A DNA stretch of 64,000 bases from Amycolatopsis sp. QT-25 (GTDB taxonomy: Bacteria; Actinomycetota; Actinomycetes; Mycobacteriales; Pseudonocardiaceae). Under the pieces are notes generated by a model, which saw only the letters and a program-made list of their open reading frames with translations, did not search any database and was not told the origin of the DNA. The position numbers and the translations under genes were made by a program. Positions 48,116 to 57,362 of the stretch are shown one piece after another (the first letter of the stretch is position 1; each line of letters begins with the position of its first letter). The stretch spans positions 6,572,001-6,636,000 of the forward strand of contig NZ_CP120210.1 in assembly GCF_029369745.1 (NCBI RefSeq), read 5' to 3'.

Positions 48116-48487
48116 CGGCTGTCACCACCTCGCGGGTGATCGGCGGCCGGCACGACACCGGCCGCATCGTCCAGCCAGCGAAGCCCCCTGACGTGAACTT
48201 CAGGCTGTCCAGACCCGACGAGACGGCGAACCTTCACCGACGAAACAGCGATTTGACCTGCACGGACGGCGAAAACGACAGCAAAGGTCCCCCGCTCCCC
48301 CGAACGGCCGAGGACCGGGGCGACGGGGAAATATTTTCGGTCTCTTGATCGAGACAGTGACCCATCACCTAGTGCGCCACGCCTCACACAGGCCAGTTCC
48401 ATCACACGGCTGCGACCGAGGGGGTTAGCCTGGTAGGCGCATCAGCGGTGTTCAAGATCTCGAGACGGATAGAGGCGAGTCCAAGCC
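48116..48487. promoter_or_regulatory. intergenic region with the kgd promoter
   Basis: A 372-bp divergent gap. A TAGCCT-like -10 lies near 48425-48430 and weak GAGG occurs before the kgd GTG. A small GC hairpin (CGGCCGG...CCGGCCG type) occurs around 48148-48165. No gene or RNA that I recognise is present in the rest. Confidence 0.4.
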
Positions 48488-51400
48488 GTGTCCAGCAGCA
48501 GCCCTGCGTCACAATTCGGCCCCAACGAGTGGGTCGTCGAGGAAATGTACGACCAGTTCCTCGCCGACCCCAGCTCAGTCGATGCCGCCTGGCACGACTT
48601 CTTCGCGGACTTCAAGCCAACGCAGGCCGCGCAGACCAAGGCTGACGACGCGCGTCAGACCTCCGCGGAGACCGCCAAGGAGGGCCCGGGCTCCAACGGC
48701 CAGGCCTCCGCGCCGTCCCCGCAGACGGTCCGCAACGCCGAGTCCACCGCGAAGCAGACGGCCCCGAAGACCGAGGCGAAGCCCGCCCCCGCGAAGCCCG
48801 CCCCGAAGACCGAGGCGAAGGCGGCGGCCCCCAAGTCCGCGCCCAAGGCGGCCGAGAAGGCCCCGGCCAAGCCCGCCGAGAAGGACGCCGAGCCGGAGTC
48901 GAAGCAGCTCCGTGGTGCCGCGGCCGCGATCGCGAAGAACATGGACGCCTCGCTGTCCGTGCCGACGGCCACGAGTGTGCGCGCCGTCCCGGCGAAGCTG
49001 ATGGCCGACAACCGCATCGTCATCAACAACCACCTCAAGCGCACGCGCGGCGGCAAGATCTCCTTCACGCACCTCATCGGGTACGCGATGGTGCGCGCGC
49101 TGAAGAACTTCCCGAACATGAACCGGCACTACCAGCTGATCGACGGGAAGCCGTTCGCGGTCACGCCGGAGCACGTGAACTTCGGTCTCGCGATCGACAT
49201 GAAGGGCAAGGAAGGCTCCCGCACGCTCGTCGTGGCCTCCATCAAGGCCACCGAGAACATGACCTTCATGCAGTTCTGGCAGGCCTACGAGGAGATCGTC
49301 AAGAAGGCCCGCAACGGCAAGCTGACCGCTGACGACTTCGCCGGCACCACGATCTCGCTGACCAACCCCGGCGGCATCGGCACCAACCACTCGGTGCCGC
49401 GGTTGCAGGCGGGCCAGGGCGCGATCATCGGCGTCGGCGCCATGCAGTACCCGGCGCATTTCGAGGGCACCAGCGAGAAGGCCCTGGTCGACCTCGGTGT
49501 CTCGAAGATCATGACGCTGACCTCGACGTACGACCACCGCATCATCCAGGGTGCGGAGTCGGGCGAGTTCCTCAAGCGCATCCACGAGCTGCTGCTCGGC
49601 GAAGACGGCTTCTACGACGACGTCTTCACCAGCCTGCGCCTGCCCTACGAGCCGATCCGCTGGGTCGCCGACATCCCGGACGGCCCGGTCGACAAGACCG
49701 CGCGCGTGATCGAGCTGATCGACGCCTTCCGCATGCGCGGTCACCTGATGGCCGACACCGACCCGCTGAACTACCGGCAGCGCAGCCACGCCGACCTCGA
49801 CGTCCTCTCCCACGGCCTGACCCTGTGGGACCTGGACCGCGAGTTCCCGGTCGGCGGCTTCGCCGGCCAGGAGCGGATGAAGCTGCGTGACATCCTCGGC
49901 GTGCTGCGCAACTCCTACTGCCGCACCGTCGGCATCGAGTACACGCACATCCTCGACCCCGAGGAGCGTCGCTGGATCCAGGACCGCATCGAGATCCCGC
50001 ACGAGAAGCCGGACCCCGCGGTCCAGAAGTACGTGCTCTCGAAGCTGAACGCCGCCGAGGCGTTCGAGACCTTCCTGCAGACCAAGTACGTCGGCCAGAA
50101 GCGGTTCTCCCTCGAAGGTGGCGAGACCGCGATCCCGCTGCTCGACACGCTGCTGGACAAGGCCGCCGAGCACGAACTCGACGAGGTCGTCATCGGCATG
50201 CCGCACCGCGGCCGCCTGAACGTGCTGGCGAACATCGTCGGCAAGCCGATCGCGCAGATCTTCCAGGAGTTCGAGGGCAACCTCGACCCCGGCCAGGCGC
50301 ACGGTTCGGGTGACGTGAAGTACCACCTCGGCGCCGAGGGCAAGTACTTCCGCATGTTCGGTGACGGCGAGACCAAGGTGTCGCTGACCGCGAACCCGTC
50401 GCACCTGGAGACCGTCGACCCGGTGCTCGAAGGCATCGTCCGCGCGAAGCAGGACATCCTCGACAAGGGCGACAGTGACACAGGGGGCTTCTCCGTGCTG
50501 CCCGTCCTGATGCACGGCGACGCGGCCTTCGCGGGCCAGGGCGTCGTGGCCGAGACCCTGAACCTGGCGCTGCTGCGCGGGTACCGCACCGGCGGCACCG
50601 TGCACGTCATCGTCAACAACCAGGTCGGTTTCACCACCGCGCCCGAGCACTCGCGTTCGAGCCAGTACGCCACCGACGTCGCGAAGATGATCGGTTCGCC
50701 GATCTTCCACGTGAACGGCGACGACCCCGAGGCCGCGCACTGGGTGGCCAAGCTGGCCGTCGACTACCGCCAGGCGTTCCACAAGGACGTCGTGATCGAC
50801 CTGATCTGCTACCGCCGCCGCGGCCACAACGAGGGCGACGACCCCTCGATGACGCAGCCGGCGATGTACGACATCATCGACACGAAGCGTTCGGTCCGGA
50901 AGACCTACACCGAATCGCTGATCGGCCGCGGCGACATCTCCGTCGAAGAGGCCGAAGCCGCGTTGCGCGACTTCTCCAGCCAGCTGGAGCACGTGTTCAA
51001 CGAGGTCCGCGAGCTGGAGAAGCACCCGGCGAAGGCCAGCCCCTCCGTCGAGGAGGAGCAGCAGGTCCCGGCCAAGGTGCCCACCGCCACCACCAGCGAG
51101 GTCATCGAGCACATCGGTGACGCGTTCCTCAACGTGCCCGAGGGCTTCACCCCGCACCCGCGGGTCAAGCCGGTCATGGAACGCCGCCACAAGATGTCCC
51201 GCGAAGGCGGCATCGACTGGGCGTTCGGTGAGCTGCTCGCCTTCGGTTCGCTGGCCATGGAAGGCCGCCTCGTGCGGCTGTCCGGCCAAGACTCCCGCCG
51301 CGGCACCTTCACCCAGCGCCACTCGGTGCTGATCGACCGCAAGACCGGCCAGGAGTACTCGCCGCTGGCCAGCCTCGCCGAGGGCCAGGGCCGCGTCATG

Positions 51401-52237
51401 ATCTACGACTCGGCGTTGTCCGAGTACGCCGCGGTCGGCTTCGAGTACGGCTACTCCGTGGCCAACTCCGAAGCGCTGGTCATGTGGGAAGCGCAGTTCG
51501 GTGACTTCGTCAACGGCGCGCAGACCGTCATCGACGAGTACATCTCCTCCGGCGAGGCCAAGTGGGGCCAGCTCTCCGACGTCGTGCTGCTGCTGCCGCA
51601 CGGCCACGAAGGCCAGGGCCCGGACCACACCTCCGGCCGCATCGAGCGCTTCCTCTCGCTGTGCGCCGAAGGCTCCATGACCGTCTCCGTGCCGTCGACC
51701 CCGGCGAACTACTTCCACCTGCTCCGCCGCCACGCCCTCGACGGAGTCAACCGGCCGCTGGTGGTCTTCACCCCCAAGTCGATGCTGCGCAACAAGGCGG
51801 CGACCTCGGCGGTCGAGGACTTCACCGGCCAGTCGAAGTTCATGTCGGTCATCGACGACGCCGATGTCGACCCGTCGAAGGTGCGCAAGGTCCTGCTGAC
51901 CTCGGGCAAGCTCTACTGGGAGCTGGTGGCCGAGCGGACGAAGCGCGAGGCGAACGACATCGCGATCGTGCGGGTCGAGCAGTACTACCCGCTGCCGAAG
52001 AAGAAGCTGCTGGCGGCGCTCGAGCGCTACAACGGCGCTCCCGCGGTCTGGGTCCAGGAGGAGCCGGAGAACCAGGGCGCGTGGCCGTTCTTCGGCCTGA
52101 ACCTGCCGCGGAAGCTCCCGGAGGTGTTCTCCAGCCTGGACGTCGTTTCGCGTCGTCCGATGGCGGCCCCGTCGGCCGGTTCGTCCAAGGTGCACGAGGT
52201 CGAGCAGAAGGCGCTGATCGCGCGGGCGTTCGACTGA
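48488..52237 (+). CDS. kgd: multifunctional 2-oxoglutarate dehydrogenase E1/E2 (alpha-ketoglutarate decarboxylase)
   Basis: A 1249-residue enzyme of the actinobacterial Kgd/SucA type. An N-terminal segment (WVVEEMYDQFLADPSSVDAA) and a long Ala/Pro/Lys linker (about 60-145) precede an E2-like catalytic domain with TYDHRIIQGAESGEF, where Gln replaces the usual HxxxDG Asp. The ThDP-dependent E1 part has GMPHRGRLNVLANIVGKPIA, MHGDAAFAGQGVVAETLNLA and VIVNNQVGFTT. No lipoyl domain is present; in these bacteria it is supplied by another E2 protein. The GTG start has only weak Shine-Dalgarno. Length and order match M. tuberculosis Rv1248c (1231). It is the TCA-cycle step from 2-oxoglutarate to succinyl-CoA. 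A nested hairpin region follows. Confidence 0.95.
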   Translation: MSSSSPASQFGPNEWVVEEMYDQFLADPSSVDAAWHDFFADFKPTQAAQTKADDARQTSAETAKEGPGSNGQASAPSPQTVRNAESTAKQTAPKTEAKPAPAKPAPKTEAKAAAPKSAPKAAEKAPAKPAEKDAEPESKQLRGAAAAIAKNMDASLSVPTATSVRAVPAKLMADNRIVINNHLKRTRGGKISFTHLIGYAMVRALKNFPNMNRHYQLIDGKPFAVTPEHVNFGLAIDMKGKEGSRTLVVASIKATENMTFMQFWQAYEEIVKKARNGKLTADDFAGTTISLTNPGGIGTNHSVPRLQAGQGAIIGVGAMQYPAHFEGTSEKALVDLGVSKIMTLTSTYDHRIIQGAESGEFLKRIHELLLGEDGFYDDVFTSLRLPYEPIRWVADIPDGPVDKTARVIELIDAFRMRGHLMADTDPLNYRQRSHADLDVLSHGLTLWDLDREFPVGGFAGQERMKLRDILGVLRNSYCRTVGIEYTHILDPEERRWIQDRIEIPHEKPDPAVQKYVLSKLNAAEAFETFLQTKYVGQKRFSLEGGETAIPLLDTLLDKAAEHELDEVVIGMPHRGRLNVLANIVGKPIAQIFQEFEGNLDPGQAHGSGDVKYHLGAEGKYFRMFGDGETKVSLTANPSHLETVDPVLEGIVRAKQDILDKGDSDTGGFSVLPVLMHGDAAFAGQGVVAETLNLALLRGYRTGGTVHVIVNNQVGFTTAPEHSRSSQYATDVAKMIGSPIFHVNGDDPEAAHWVAKLAVDYRQAFHKDVVIDLICYRRRGHNEGDDPSMTQPAMYDIIDTKRSVRKTYTESLIGRGDISVEEAEAALRDFSSQLEHVFNEVRELEKHPAKASPSVEEEQQVPAKVPTATTSEVIEHIGDAFLNVPEGFTPHPRVKPVMERRHKMSREGGIDWAFGELLAFGSLAMEGRLVRLSGQDSRRGTFTQRHSVLIDRKTGQEYSPLASLAEGQGRVMIYDSALSEYAAVGFEYGYSVANSEALVMWEAQFGDFVNGAQTVIDEYISSGEAKWGQLSDVVLLLPHGHEGQGPDHTSGRIERFLSLCAEGSMTVSVPSTPANYFHLLRRHALDGVNRPLVVFTPKSMLRNKAATSAVEDFTGQSKFMSVIDDADVDPSKVRKVLLTSGKLYWELVAERTKREANDIAIVRVEQYYPLPKKKLLAALERYNGAPAVWVQEEPENQGAWPFFGLNLPRKLPEVFSSLDVVSRRPMAAPSAGSSKVHEVEQKALIARAFD

Positions 52238-52253
52238 TCGCCTGACTTGAGCT

Positions 52254-52375
52254 GAAGGGCCCTTCACCGCTCCATCCATGCCCCCGCCGCCCTCGACTGA
52301 GGCGCTGCGCGCCCGGCCTGGATTCCAGCGGTGAAGGGCCCCTTCGCTGCGTCTGATGCGGGGAAGGGGCCCTTC
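52254..52375. repeat. three-core hairpin cluster, family A, between kgd and a convergent gene
   Basis: GAAGGGCCCTTC (52254-52265), GAAGGGCCCCTTC (52333-52345) and GAAGGGGCCCTTC (52363-52375). The first with its flank (to 52271) pairs with 52327-52344; the second and third form a 13-bp hairpin. The last core reaches the stop codon of the convergent DUF3558-like gene. Alternative pairings are possible. Confidence 0.85.
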
Positions 52376-53093
52376 AGCCGATCGCCTCGGAGGTCGCCTT
52401 GGCCATCTTCAGCGCGTTCTCCTTGCAGACCGTCTGGTTGACCGTCCCGGACGCGTCGGGGCCGGTCACGATGATCTCGCCTTCGATGTTGCCCTGGTAG
52501 AACTTGATCTGACACTGGCTCGGCGAATCGAGCTTGGTGTGCACGGCTTTGGTCGACTTCGCCATGCCGGGGATGAGCACGCCCCCATCGGTCACGGCGT
52601 TCTCGACGCCCGCCTTCGCCCACGCCTCACCGGCGCCGGACCCCGGCTCCTTCGACTTGGACAGGTACATCGAGACGGTCGCCGAAGGCGCGTTGGGCTC
52701 ACGCCAGCTGCAGAACGAACGGGTGTAGGTGATGTCGTCGTTCGACGTGCTCGCCGGCTCCTCGCCCTTCGGCGTTTCCAGCGGCGGCAGGTTCCTCACC
52801 TTGCTGCCGATCTTCTCGCAGCCGGGCATGGAGGTGTACTTGTCCGGCGGCCCGGTCTTCTTGGAAGAGGTCGGCGCCGCGGTCGGGGACGAACCGGAGT
52901 CGTCGGACAACAGCAGGAAGGCCGCGACCCCGCCACCGCCGAGCAGCACCACCGCGCCGATGACGAGCCCGACGATGAGCCCGGTGTTCGATTTCTTGGG
53001 CGGCGGCCCGTATCCGGGTGGCGGATAGCCGGGATATCCCTGCGGCGGATACGGCTGCTGAGGTCCCTGCGGATAGGGCGGTCCGGGGTGCAT
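52374..53093 (-). CDS. DUF3558-like membrane-anchored protein
   Basis: A 239-residue protein with a Pro/Tyr/Gly-rich N-terminal cytoplasmic segment (MHPGPPYPQGPQQPYPPQGY...), one transmembrane helix (LIVGLVIGAVVLLGGGGVAA) and an extracytoplasmic domain. That domain contains the CSWREPNAPSATVSMYL and CEKIGSKVRN pattern seen in DUF3558/small lipoprotein-like actinobacterial surface proteins. The stop lies within the hairpin cluster. Function unknown; a PPG-rich tail similar to that of the ABC ATPase at 41248 is noteworthy. Confidence 0.68.
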   Translation of the reverse strand: MHPGPPYPQGPQQPYPPQGYPGYPPPGYGPPPKKSNTGLIVGLVIGAVVLLGGGGVAAFLLLSDDSGSSPTAAPTSSKKTGPPDKYTSMPGCEKIGSKVRNLPPLETPKGEEPASTSNDDITYTRSFCSWREPNAPSATVSMYLSKSKEPGSGAGEAWAKAGVENAVTDGGVLIPGMAKSTKAVHTKLDSPSQCQIKFYQGNIEGEIIVTGPDASGTVNQTVCKENALKMAKATSEAIG

Positions 53094-53171
53094 GCGGAGA
53101 GGGTAAGGCCTCGTGATGGTCCTTAGTGGACGAACGCCGCAACTGGGCGCCGAATCACTCTCCGGAGACGG

Positions 53172-53206
53172 GAAGGTCCCCTTCCCAGCAGGAGGAAGGG
53201 GACCTT
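53172..53206. repeat. family A hairpin after the subtilase gene
   Basis: GAAGGTCCCCTTCC (53172-53185) is the exact reverse complement of GGAAGGGGACCTTC (53193-53206), with a short CAGCAGG loop. It lies 20 bp past the subtilase stop. No T-tract. Confidence 0.85.
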
Positions 53207-53225
53207 CACGTATTCCAGGGGTGGA

Positions 53226-54791
53226 TCAGACGGTCAGCGACCAGCTGTTGAGCGAGCCGGTGTCGGCCCGGTACACGTCCTGCACCTTCAGCTTCCAGGC
53301 GCCGTTCGCGGCCTCGGCCGAGACGTTGGCGGTGTAGGTGGTGTTGATGTTGTCGGACGAGTCGTTGTTCGAATTCTTCAGGCGGTACGAGCTGCCGTCC
53401 GGTGCGACCAGGTCGATGACGAGGTCACCGACGTAGGTGTGCGTGATGTTCACCGCGACCTTGGTGGTGGCCGAGGCGTTGCGGGCGCAGTTCGCGACGG
53501 TGATCGTGCTGGTCACCGCGGCACCGGCGTCGGGGATGGCGACGACGCCGCTGTTGGTCTGCGTGCCACAGGGGGTCGGCTCGGGGCCGGGGCCACCGTC
53601 GGCGCCGGTGTAGAGCAGCACGTTCGGCGAACCGGCACCCGGGTTGGTCACCTTGTCCTTGGTGCCGTTGGCGACCAGGGCGTCACGGACCTGCTTCGGC
53701 GTGGCCGTCGGGTTGGCGGAGGCGTACAGGGCCGCCGCGCCGACGACGTGCGGGGTCGCCATCGAGGTACCGCTGATGGTGTTGGTGCCGTTGTTCAGCC
53801 ACGTCGACGTGATGTTGCTGCCCGGCGCGAAGATGTCGAGGCAGGTGCCGATGTTGGAGAAGCTGGACCGCGCGTCCGTGTTCGTCGTCGAGCCGACGGT
53901 GATCGCTTCCGGTGTACGGGCGGGCGAGACGTTGCAGGCGTTGGCGCCCGTGTCGTTACCGGCCGCGACACCATAGGTGACACCCGACGCGATCGACCGC
54001 TGGACGGCCTGGTCGAGGGTGGCCGACGCGCCGCCGCCGAGGCTCATGTTCGCGACGGCCGGCTTGACGGCGTTCGCGGTCACCCAGTCGACACCGGCGA
54101 TGACGCCGGCGGTCGTCCCGGAACCGGAGCAGTTCAGCACGCGGACGGCGACGAGCTTGACGCCCTTGGCCAGACCGTGCGCGGTACCGCCGATGGTGCC
54201 GGCGACGTGGGTGCCGTGGCCCTGGCAGTCCGTGGCGTCGTTGTCGTTGTCGACGGTGTCACGGCCGTGGGTCGCGCGCCCGCCGAAGTCGGGGTGCGTG
54301 GTGAGGATGCCGGTGTCGACGACGTAGGCGGTGACGTTCGAGGCCGTGGTGCTGTAGCTGTACTTCTGGTCCAGCGGAAGGTTCCGCTGGTCGACCCGGT
54401 CCAGGCCCCACGACGGCGGGTTCGGCTGATCCGCCGAAATCGAGACCGTCTGGTTCTGCTCCACGTAGGCCACCGCGGGGTCGGCGGCGACGCGCTTCGC
54501 CTGCTTTTCGGTCAGCACACCGGAGAAACCGTGGACCGAAGAAGCGAAGGTCTTCTCGATCGTGCCGCCGTGGCGCTTGGTCACGCTCTTCGCGGTGGCT
54601 TCGACCGACGAGCCGTCCTTCAGCACGACGATGTAGCTGTCCTTGACGGCCTTGTCGCTACCCGCGTTGACGATCGAACCCTCCGCCGCCGACGCGACGG
54701 TGGTACCGCCCAGCGCCGTCAGCACGGCGACGGCCGCGGCCACACCGAAGGCGGGCAGTCGTCTCTTCAGGGTTCCCAGGGAATTGTTCAA
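53226..54791 (-). CDS. secreted S8 (subtilisin-like) serine protease with C-terminal P-domain
   Basis: A 521-residue exported protease. A signal peptide and a propeptide (I9 type: SYIVVLKDGSSVEATAKSVT...AVAYVEQNQTVS) precede the catalytic domain: Asp159 in YVVDTGILTTHP, His192 in GHGTHVAGTI, oxyanion Asn279 in AAGNDTG, Ser343 in GTSMATPHVVGAA. A P/proprotein-convertase-like domain occupies about 410-521 (THTYVGDLVIDLVAPDGSSY). The start is TTG at 54791, with GGGAGGA 6-7 nt upstream and no better codon near. A palindrome lies in its promoter region (54892-54904). Confidence 0.92.
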   Translation of the reverse strand: MNNSLGTLKRRLPAFGVAAAVAVLTALGGTTVASAAEGSIVNAGSDKAVKDSYIVVLKDGSSVEATAKSVTKRHGGTIEKTFASSVHGFSGVLTEKQAKRVAADPAVAYVEQNQTVSISADQPNPPSWGLDRVDQRNLPLDQKYSYSTTASNVTAYVVDTGILTTHPDFGGRATHGRDTVDNDNDATDCQGHGTHVAGTIGGTAHGLAKGVKLVAVRVLNCSGSGTTAGVIAGVDWVTANAVKPAVANMSLGGGASATLDQAVQRSIASGVTYGVAAGNDTGANACNVSPARTPEAITVGSTTNTDARSSFSNIGTCLDIFAPGSNITSTWLNNGTNTISGTSMATPHVVGAAALYASANPTATPKQVRDALVANGTKDKVTNPGAGSPNVLLYTGADGGPGPEPTPCGTQTNSGVVAIPDAGAAVTSTITVANCARNASATTKVAVNITHTYVGDLVIDLVAPDGSSYRLKNSNNDSSDNINTTYTANVSAEAANGAWKLKVQDVYRADTGSLNSWSLTV

Positions 54792-55183
54792 GATATTCCT
54801 CCCAGGCAGGGGCGACCCACGGGCGTGAATGGCCCGCCGGATCGTTGGGGTGACTCAGAGGTGAAGCGCGTTCCACTTGGGAGCGCAGGCTGAGACTAAG
54901 TCTCGGATTCACCCCAAGGAAGACCTTGCATTACGGACATCTCGGTAGTAGTGGACGGCACGTCGGCGCAGTTCGGGCACCGTTCAGCCCCCGCCTTTAG
55001 TCGCGTTTTGCGCCCGTACGGCCCACGAAGAATTGGGGATCCGCACATCCGGTGGTCGCTTTCCGGCCCACCGGAAGTTTCAGTGGCGTGGAAGTACACA
55101 CGGATGGCCGCCTACTAAAGTAGCGACCTCGGCGGGCGGAAATCGATTTCCACCCTACCTTCGGAGGGAGCACACTCGGGCGC
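54792..55183. promoter_or_regulatory. divergent promoter region with a GAGACT-A-AGTCTC palindrome
   Basis: This 392-bp gap separates the subtilase and GNAT genes. GAGACTAAGTCTC (54892-54904) is a 13-bp palindrome 100 bp upstream of the subtilase TTG. CTACTAAAGTAG (55112-55123 area) is another short palindrome nearer the GNAT gene. No gene is apparent in the gap; the operators' regulators are unknown. Confidence 0.4.
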
Positions 55184-55699
55184 ATGCTGCTCCGACAGGA
55201 AATCCCGGCCGACCGCGCGGCGATCCACGCCGTGCATCTGGCCGCGTTCGCGAAACACAGTGTCTCGGTGGTCGAGGCGAGACTCGTCGATGAACTGCGG
55301 GAGGACGGCGCCCTGATCGGCGCACTGTCCATCGTGGCCGAACGCGAGGGCAAGGTCGTCGGGCATGTCTGCTGCAGCCCGGCCCAGCTCGGCTCCGACG
55401 AGAAGTCGGCGGTGGGCCTCGGTCCGCTCGGTGTCCTGCCCGAGTACCACGCCTCCGGCATCGGCTCCGCGCTCGTGCACGCGGTTCTCGGCGCGGCGGA
55501 CGCCCTCGGCTACGGCGCCGTCGTCCTGCTGGGCGACCCGGCTTACTACGCCCGCTTCGGCTTCGTACTCGCCGCCCAGCACGGGATCACGCCGCCGGTC
55601 GCGGAATGGGCGCCGCACTTCCAGGTCCGCACCCTTCGCGCGTACAGACCCGATCTCCAGGGCGAGTTCCGCTACTCCCCCGCCTTCGACCGCCTGTGA
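55184..55699 (+). CDS. GNAT-family acetyltransferase
   Basis: A 171-residue GNAT protein, MLLRQEIPADRAAIHAVHLA. The acetyl-CoA binding region is LGVLPEYHASGIGSALVHAV and the later part of the fold reads VVLLGDPAYYARFGFVLAAQ, which resembles the YjbC/Eis-lite group of GNATs. The GGAGGGA site is 14 nt from the ATG, further than usual. A family B hairpin separates it from the convergent transporter operon. Confidence 0.82.
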   Translation: MLLRQEIPADRAAIHAVHLAAFAKHSVSVVEARLVDELREDGALIGALSIVAEREGKVVGHVCCSPAQLGSDEKSAVGLGPLGVLPEYHASGIGSALVHAVLGAADALGYGAVVLLGDPAYYARFGFVLAAQHGITPPVAEWAPHFQVRTLRAYRPDLQGEFRYSPAFDRL

Positions 55700-55775
55700 C
55701 CCCACCGTAATTCGGCACCTGGTTGCGATAGTTCGAATGACGAACTATCGCAACCAGGTGCCGAATTGCGTGGGG
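55700..55775. repeat. long family B hairpin between GNAT and the osmoprotectant operon
   Basis: ATTCGGCACCTGGTTGCG (55710-55727) with flanks pairs with its reverse complement on the other side of an AATGA loop at 55736-55740; arms are about 34 nt with one bulge near CCACCG/CGTGGG. The same CACCTG/TTGCG pattern occurs at 47148-47204. Confidence 0.85.
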
Positions 55776-55776
55776 A

Positions 55777-56676
55777 TCAGGCGGGCGCGAGGAGGTTGTT
55801 CCGGCGCAGGAACTCGTCGGCGATGTCGAGCGGGTTGCGCTTTTCCTCGCTGAACCGGACGTTCAACTCGGTCAATTGCTCGGTCGTGAGCGCCGCCGAA
55901 ACGCGATTCAGCGCGTCGACCTCCTTCGACGACAAGGTCCCCTTCGCCGCGAGGGGCACGATGTTCTGCGCGGGGAACATGTTCTTGTCGTCCACCAGGG
56001 GCACGAACCCGTTCGCGGCGATCGACGAGGACGTGCTGAACAGATCGGCGACCTGGATGTCGCCGGACTTCAACGCGGCGACCGTGACCGGGCCGCCGGT
56101 GTCGGTCGTGCGGATCTCGGCGAACTCACAACCGTAGAGGGTCTTGATCTTGTCCTTCCAGCGGCTGCTCCACTGACCGGGACCGCCGAACACGAGTTCC
56201 TTGCACCGCTTGCCGAGATCGGAAAAGGTCCGCACGCCGGAATCGGCGAGTTCCCTGCGCACCACCAACAGGTCCTTGTCCTCCGCGGGCGCCTGCTCGA
56301 GGACTTCGAATCCGGACGGCAGCTTCTGCTTCAGTTGCGTGTAGACGTCTTGCGGGGTGGTGGCCTGCGTGTCCTTGTCGAAGTAGCGCAGCAGGTTCCC
56401 GCTGTAATCCGGGACGACCGAAAGTGATTTGTCCTGCAGTGCCTTGACGACGACCTCGCGGCTGCCGACCGGTGGCCGCACGGTCACGTTCTCCGCGCCC
56501 GCGTTGCGCAGCGCGCCCGCGTAGATCTGGGCCAGCAGCAGGGTTTCCCCGACATCCGAGGCGCCGATGACGATGTCGCCGGTGGTACCGCCCTCGGCAC
56601 CGCCGGCGAGCGGGTTGCCACAGCTCGCCGTGAGCAAAGCGAGCCCGGCGGCCAGCGCCGCCATCCTCCGCCTCAT
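55777..56676 (-). CDS. opuCC: osmoprotectant/betaine ABC transporter substrate-binding lipoprotein
   Basis: A 299-residue exported lipoprotein of the OpuAC/glycine-betaine-binding family. The lipobox is LLTASCG after MRRRMAALAAGLAL (Cys about 19). The mature part has IVIGASDVGETLLLAQIYAG, DYSGNLLRYFDKDTQATTPQ and DTGGPVTVAALKSGDIQVAD, matching the choline/proline-betaine binding fold. The ATG overlaps the permease stop by 4 bp, so it is the last gene of a four-gene operon. Substrate may be glycine betaine, choline or carnitine. Confidence 0.85.
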   Translation of the reverse strand: MRRRMAALAAGLALLTASCGNPLAGGAEGGTTGDIVIGASDVGETLLLAQIYAGALRNAGAENVTVRPPVGSREVVVKALQDKSLSVVPDYSGNLLRYFDKDTQATTPQDVYTQLKQKLPSGFEVLEQAPAEDKDLLVVRRELADSGVRTFSDLGKRCKELVFGGPGQWSSRWKDKIKTLYGCEFAEIRTTDTGGPVTVAALKSGDIQVADLFSTSSSIAANGFVPLVDDKNMFPAQNIVPLAAKGTLSSKEVDALNRVSAALTTEQLTELNVRFSEEKRNPLDIADEFLRRNNLLAPA

Positions 56677-57362
56677 GCCTTCGCCTTCTTCCCGCTCGCG
56701 GCCTGCGCCAGCCGAACTCCCTTGGGCACCAGCAGACGTTGCACGCCCGCCAGCGCCAGATCCAGTACGACGGCGAGCAACGTCGTCAGGAGCGCCCCCG
56801 CGACCACCTGTGGATAGTCCAAAATGGCCAGTCCGTCGAGCAGGAACCGGCCGAGCCCGCCGAGTCCGACGTAGGCGGCCACGGCCGCCGTCGCCACCAG
56901 TTGCAACACCGAATTCCGCACTCCGCCGAGCACGAGCGGCAGCGAGATGGGCACCTCGACCTTCCACAATCGCTGCCAGCCGGTCATTCCGATGCCCTGC
57001 GCCGCGTCGACCACCCCTCGGTCGGTGGCCTGGAGGCCGGCGTAGGTCCCGGCGAGGATCGGCGGGATGGCGAGCACCACGAGCCCGATGATCGTCGAAA
57101 GCTCGCTCTCGGTGAAGAGCAGGAACAGGAAGGTCACCAGCCCCAGCGTCGGCAGCGCGCGGATCGCGTTGCCGCCGCTCACCAGCAGCACCGCGCCGCG
57201 ACCGGTGTGCCCGACGTAGAGCCCGAGCGGGATCGCGATGATCAACGCGAAGACCAGCGCCAATGCCGTGTAGCCGAGGTGCTGCAGCAACCGGGCCGGC
57301 ACGCCGTCCGTGCCCTGCCAACGGGCCGGGTCCCCGAACCAGTTCAGGACGTCGCCGATCAT
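56673..57362 (-). CDS. osmoprotectant ABC transporter permease
   Basis: A 229-residue permease, MIGDVLNWFGDPARWQGTDG, with about five to six membrane helices and the binding-protein-dependent transport fold (GIGMTGWQRLWKVEVPISLP). It belongs to the OpuCB/OpuCD-type group; overlaps in ATGA with both neighbours indicate coupling. Confidence 0.86.
   Translation of the reverse strand: MIGDVLNWFGDPARWQGTDGVPARLLQHLGYTALALVFALIIAIPLGLYVGHTGRGAVLLVSGGNAIRALPTLGLVTFLFLLFTESELSTIIGLVVLAIPPILAGTYAGLQATDRGVVDAAQGIGMTGWQRLWKVEVPISLPLVLGGVRNSVLQLVATAAVAAYVGLGGLGRFLLDGLAILDYPQVVAGALLTTLLAVVLDLALAGVQRLLVPKGVRLAQAASGKKAKA

Noticed and set aside
48575..52279. 1234-codon minus-strand open frame opposite kgd
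   Set aside because: Shadow of the strongly coding kgd frame; no recognisable domain.
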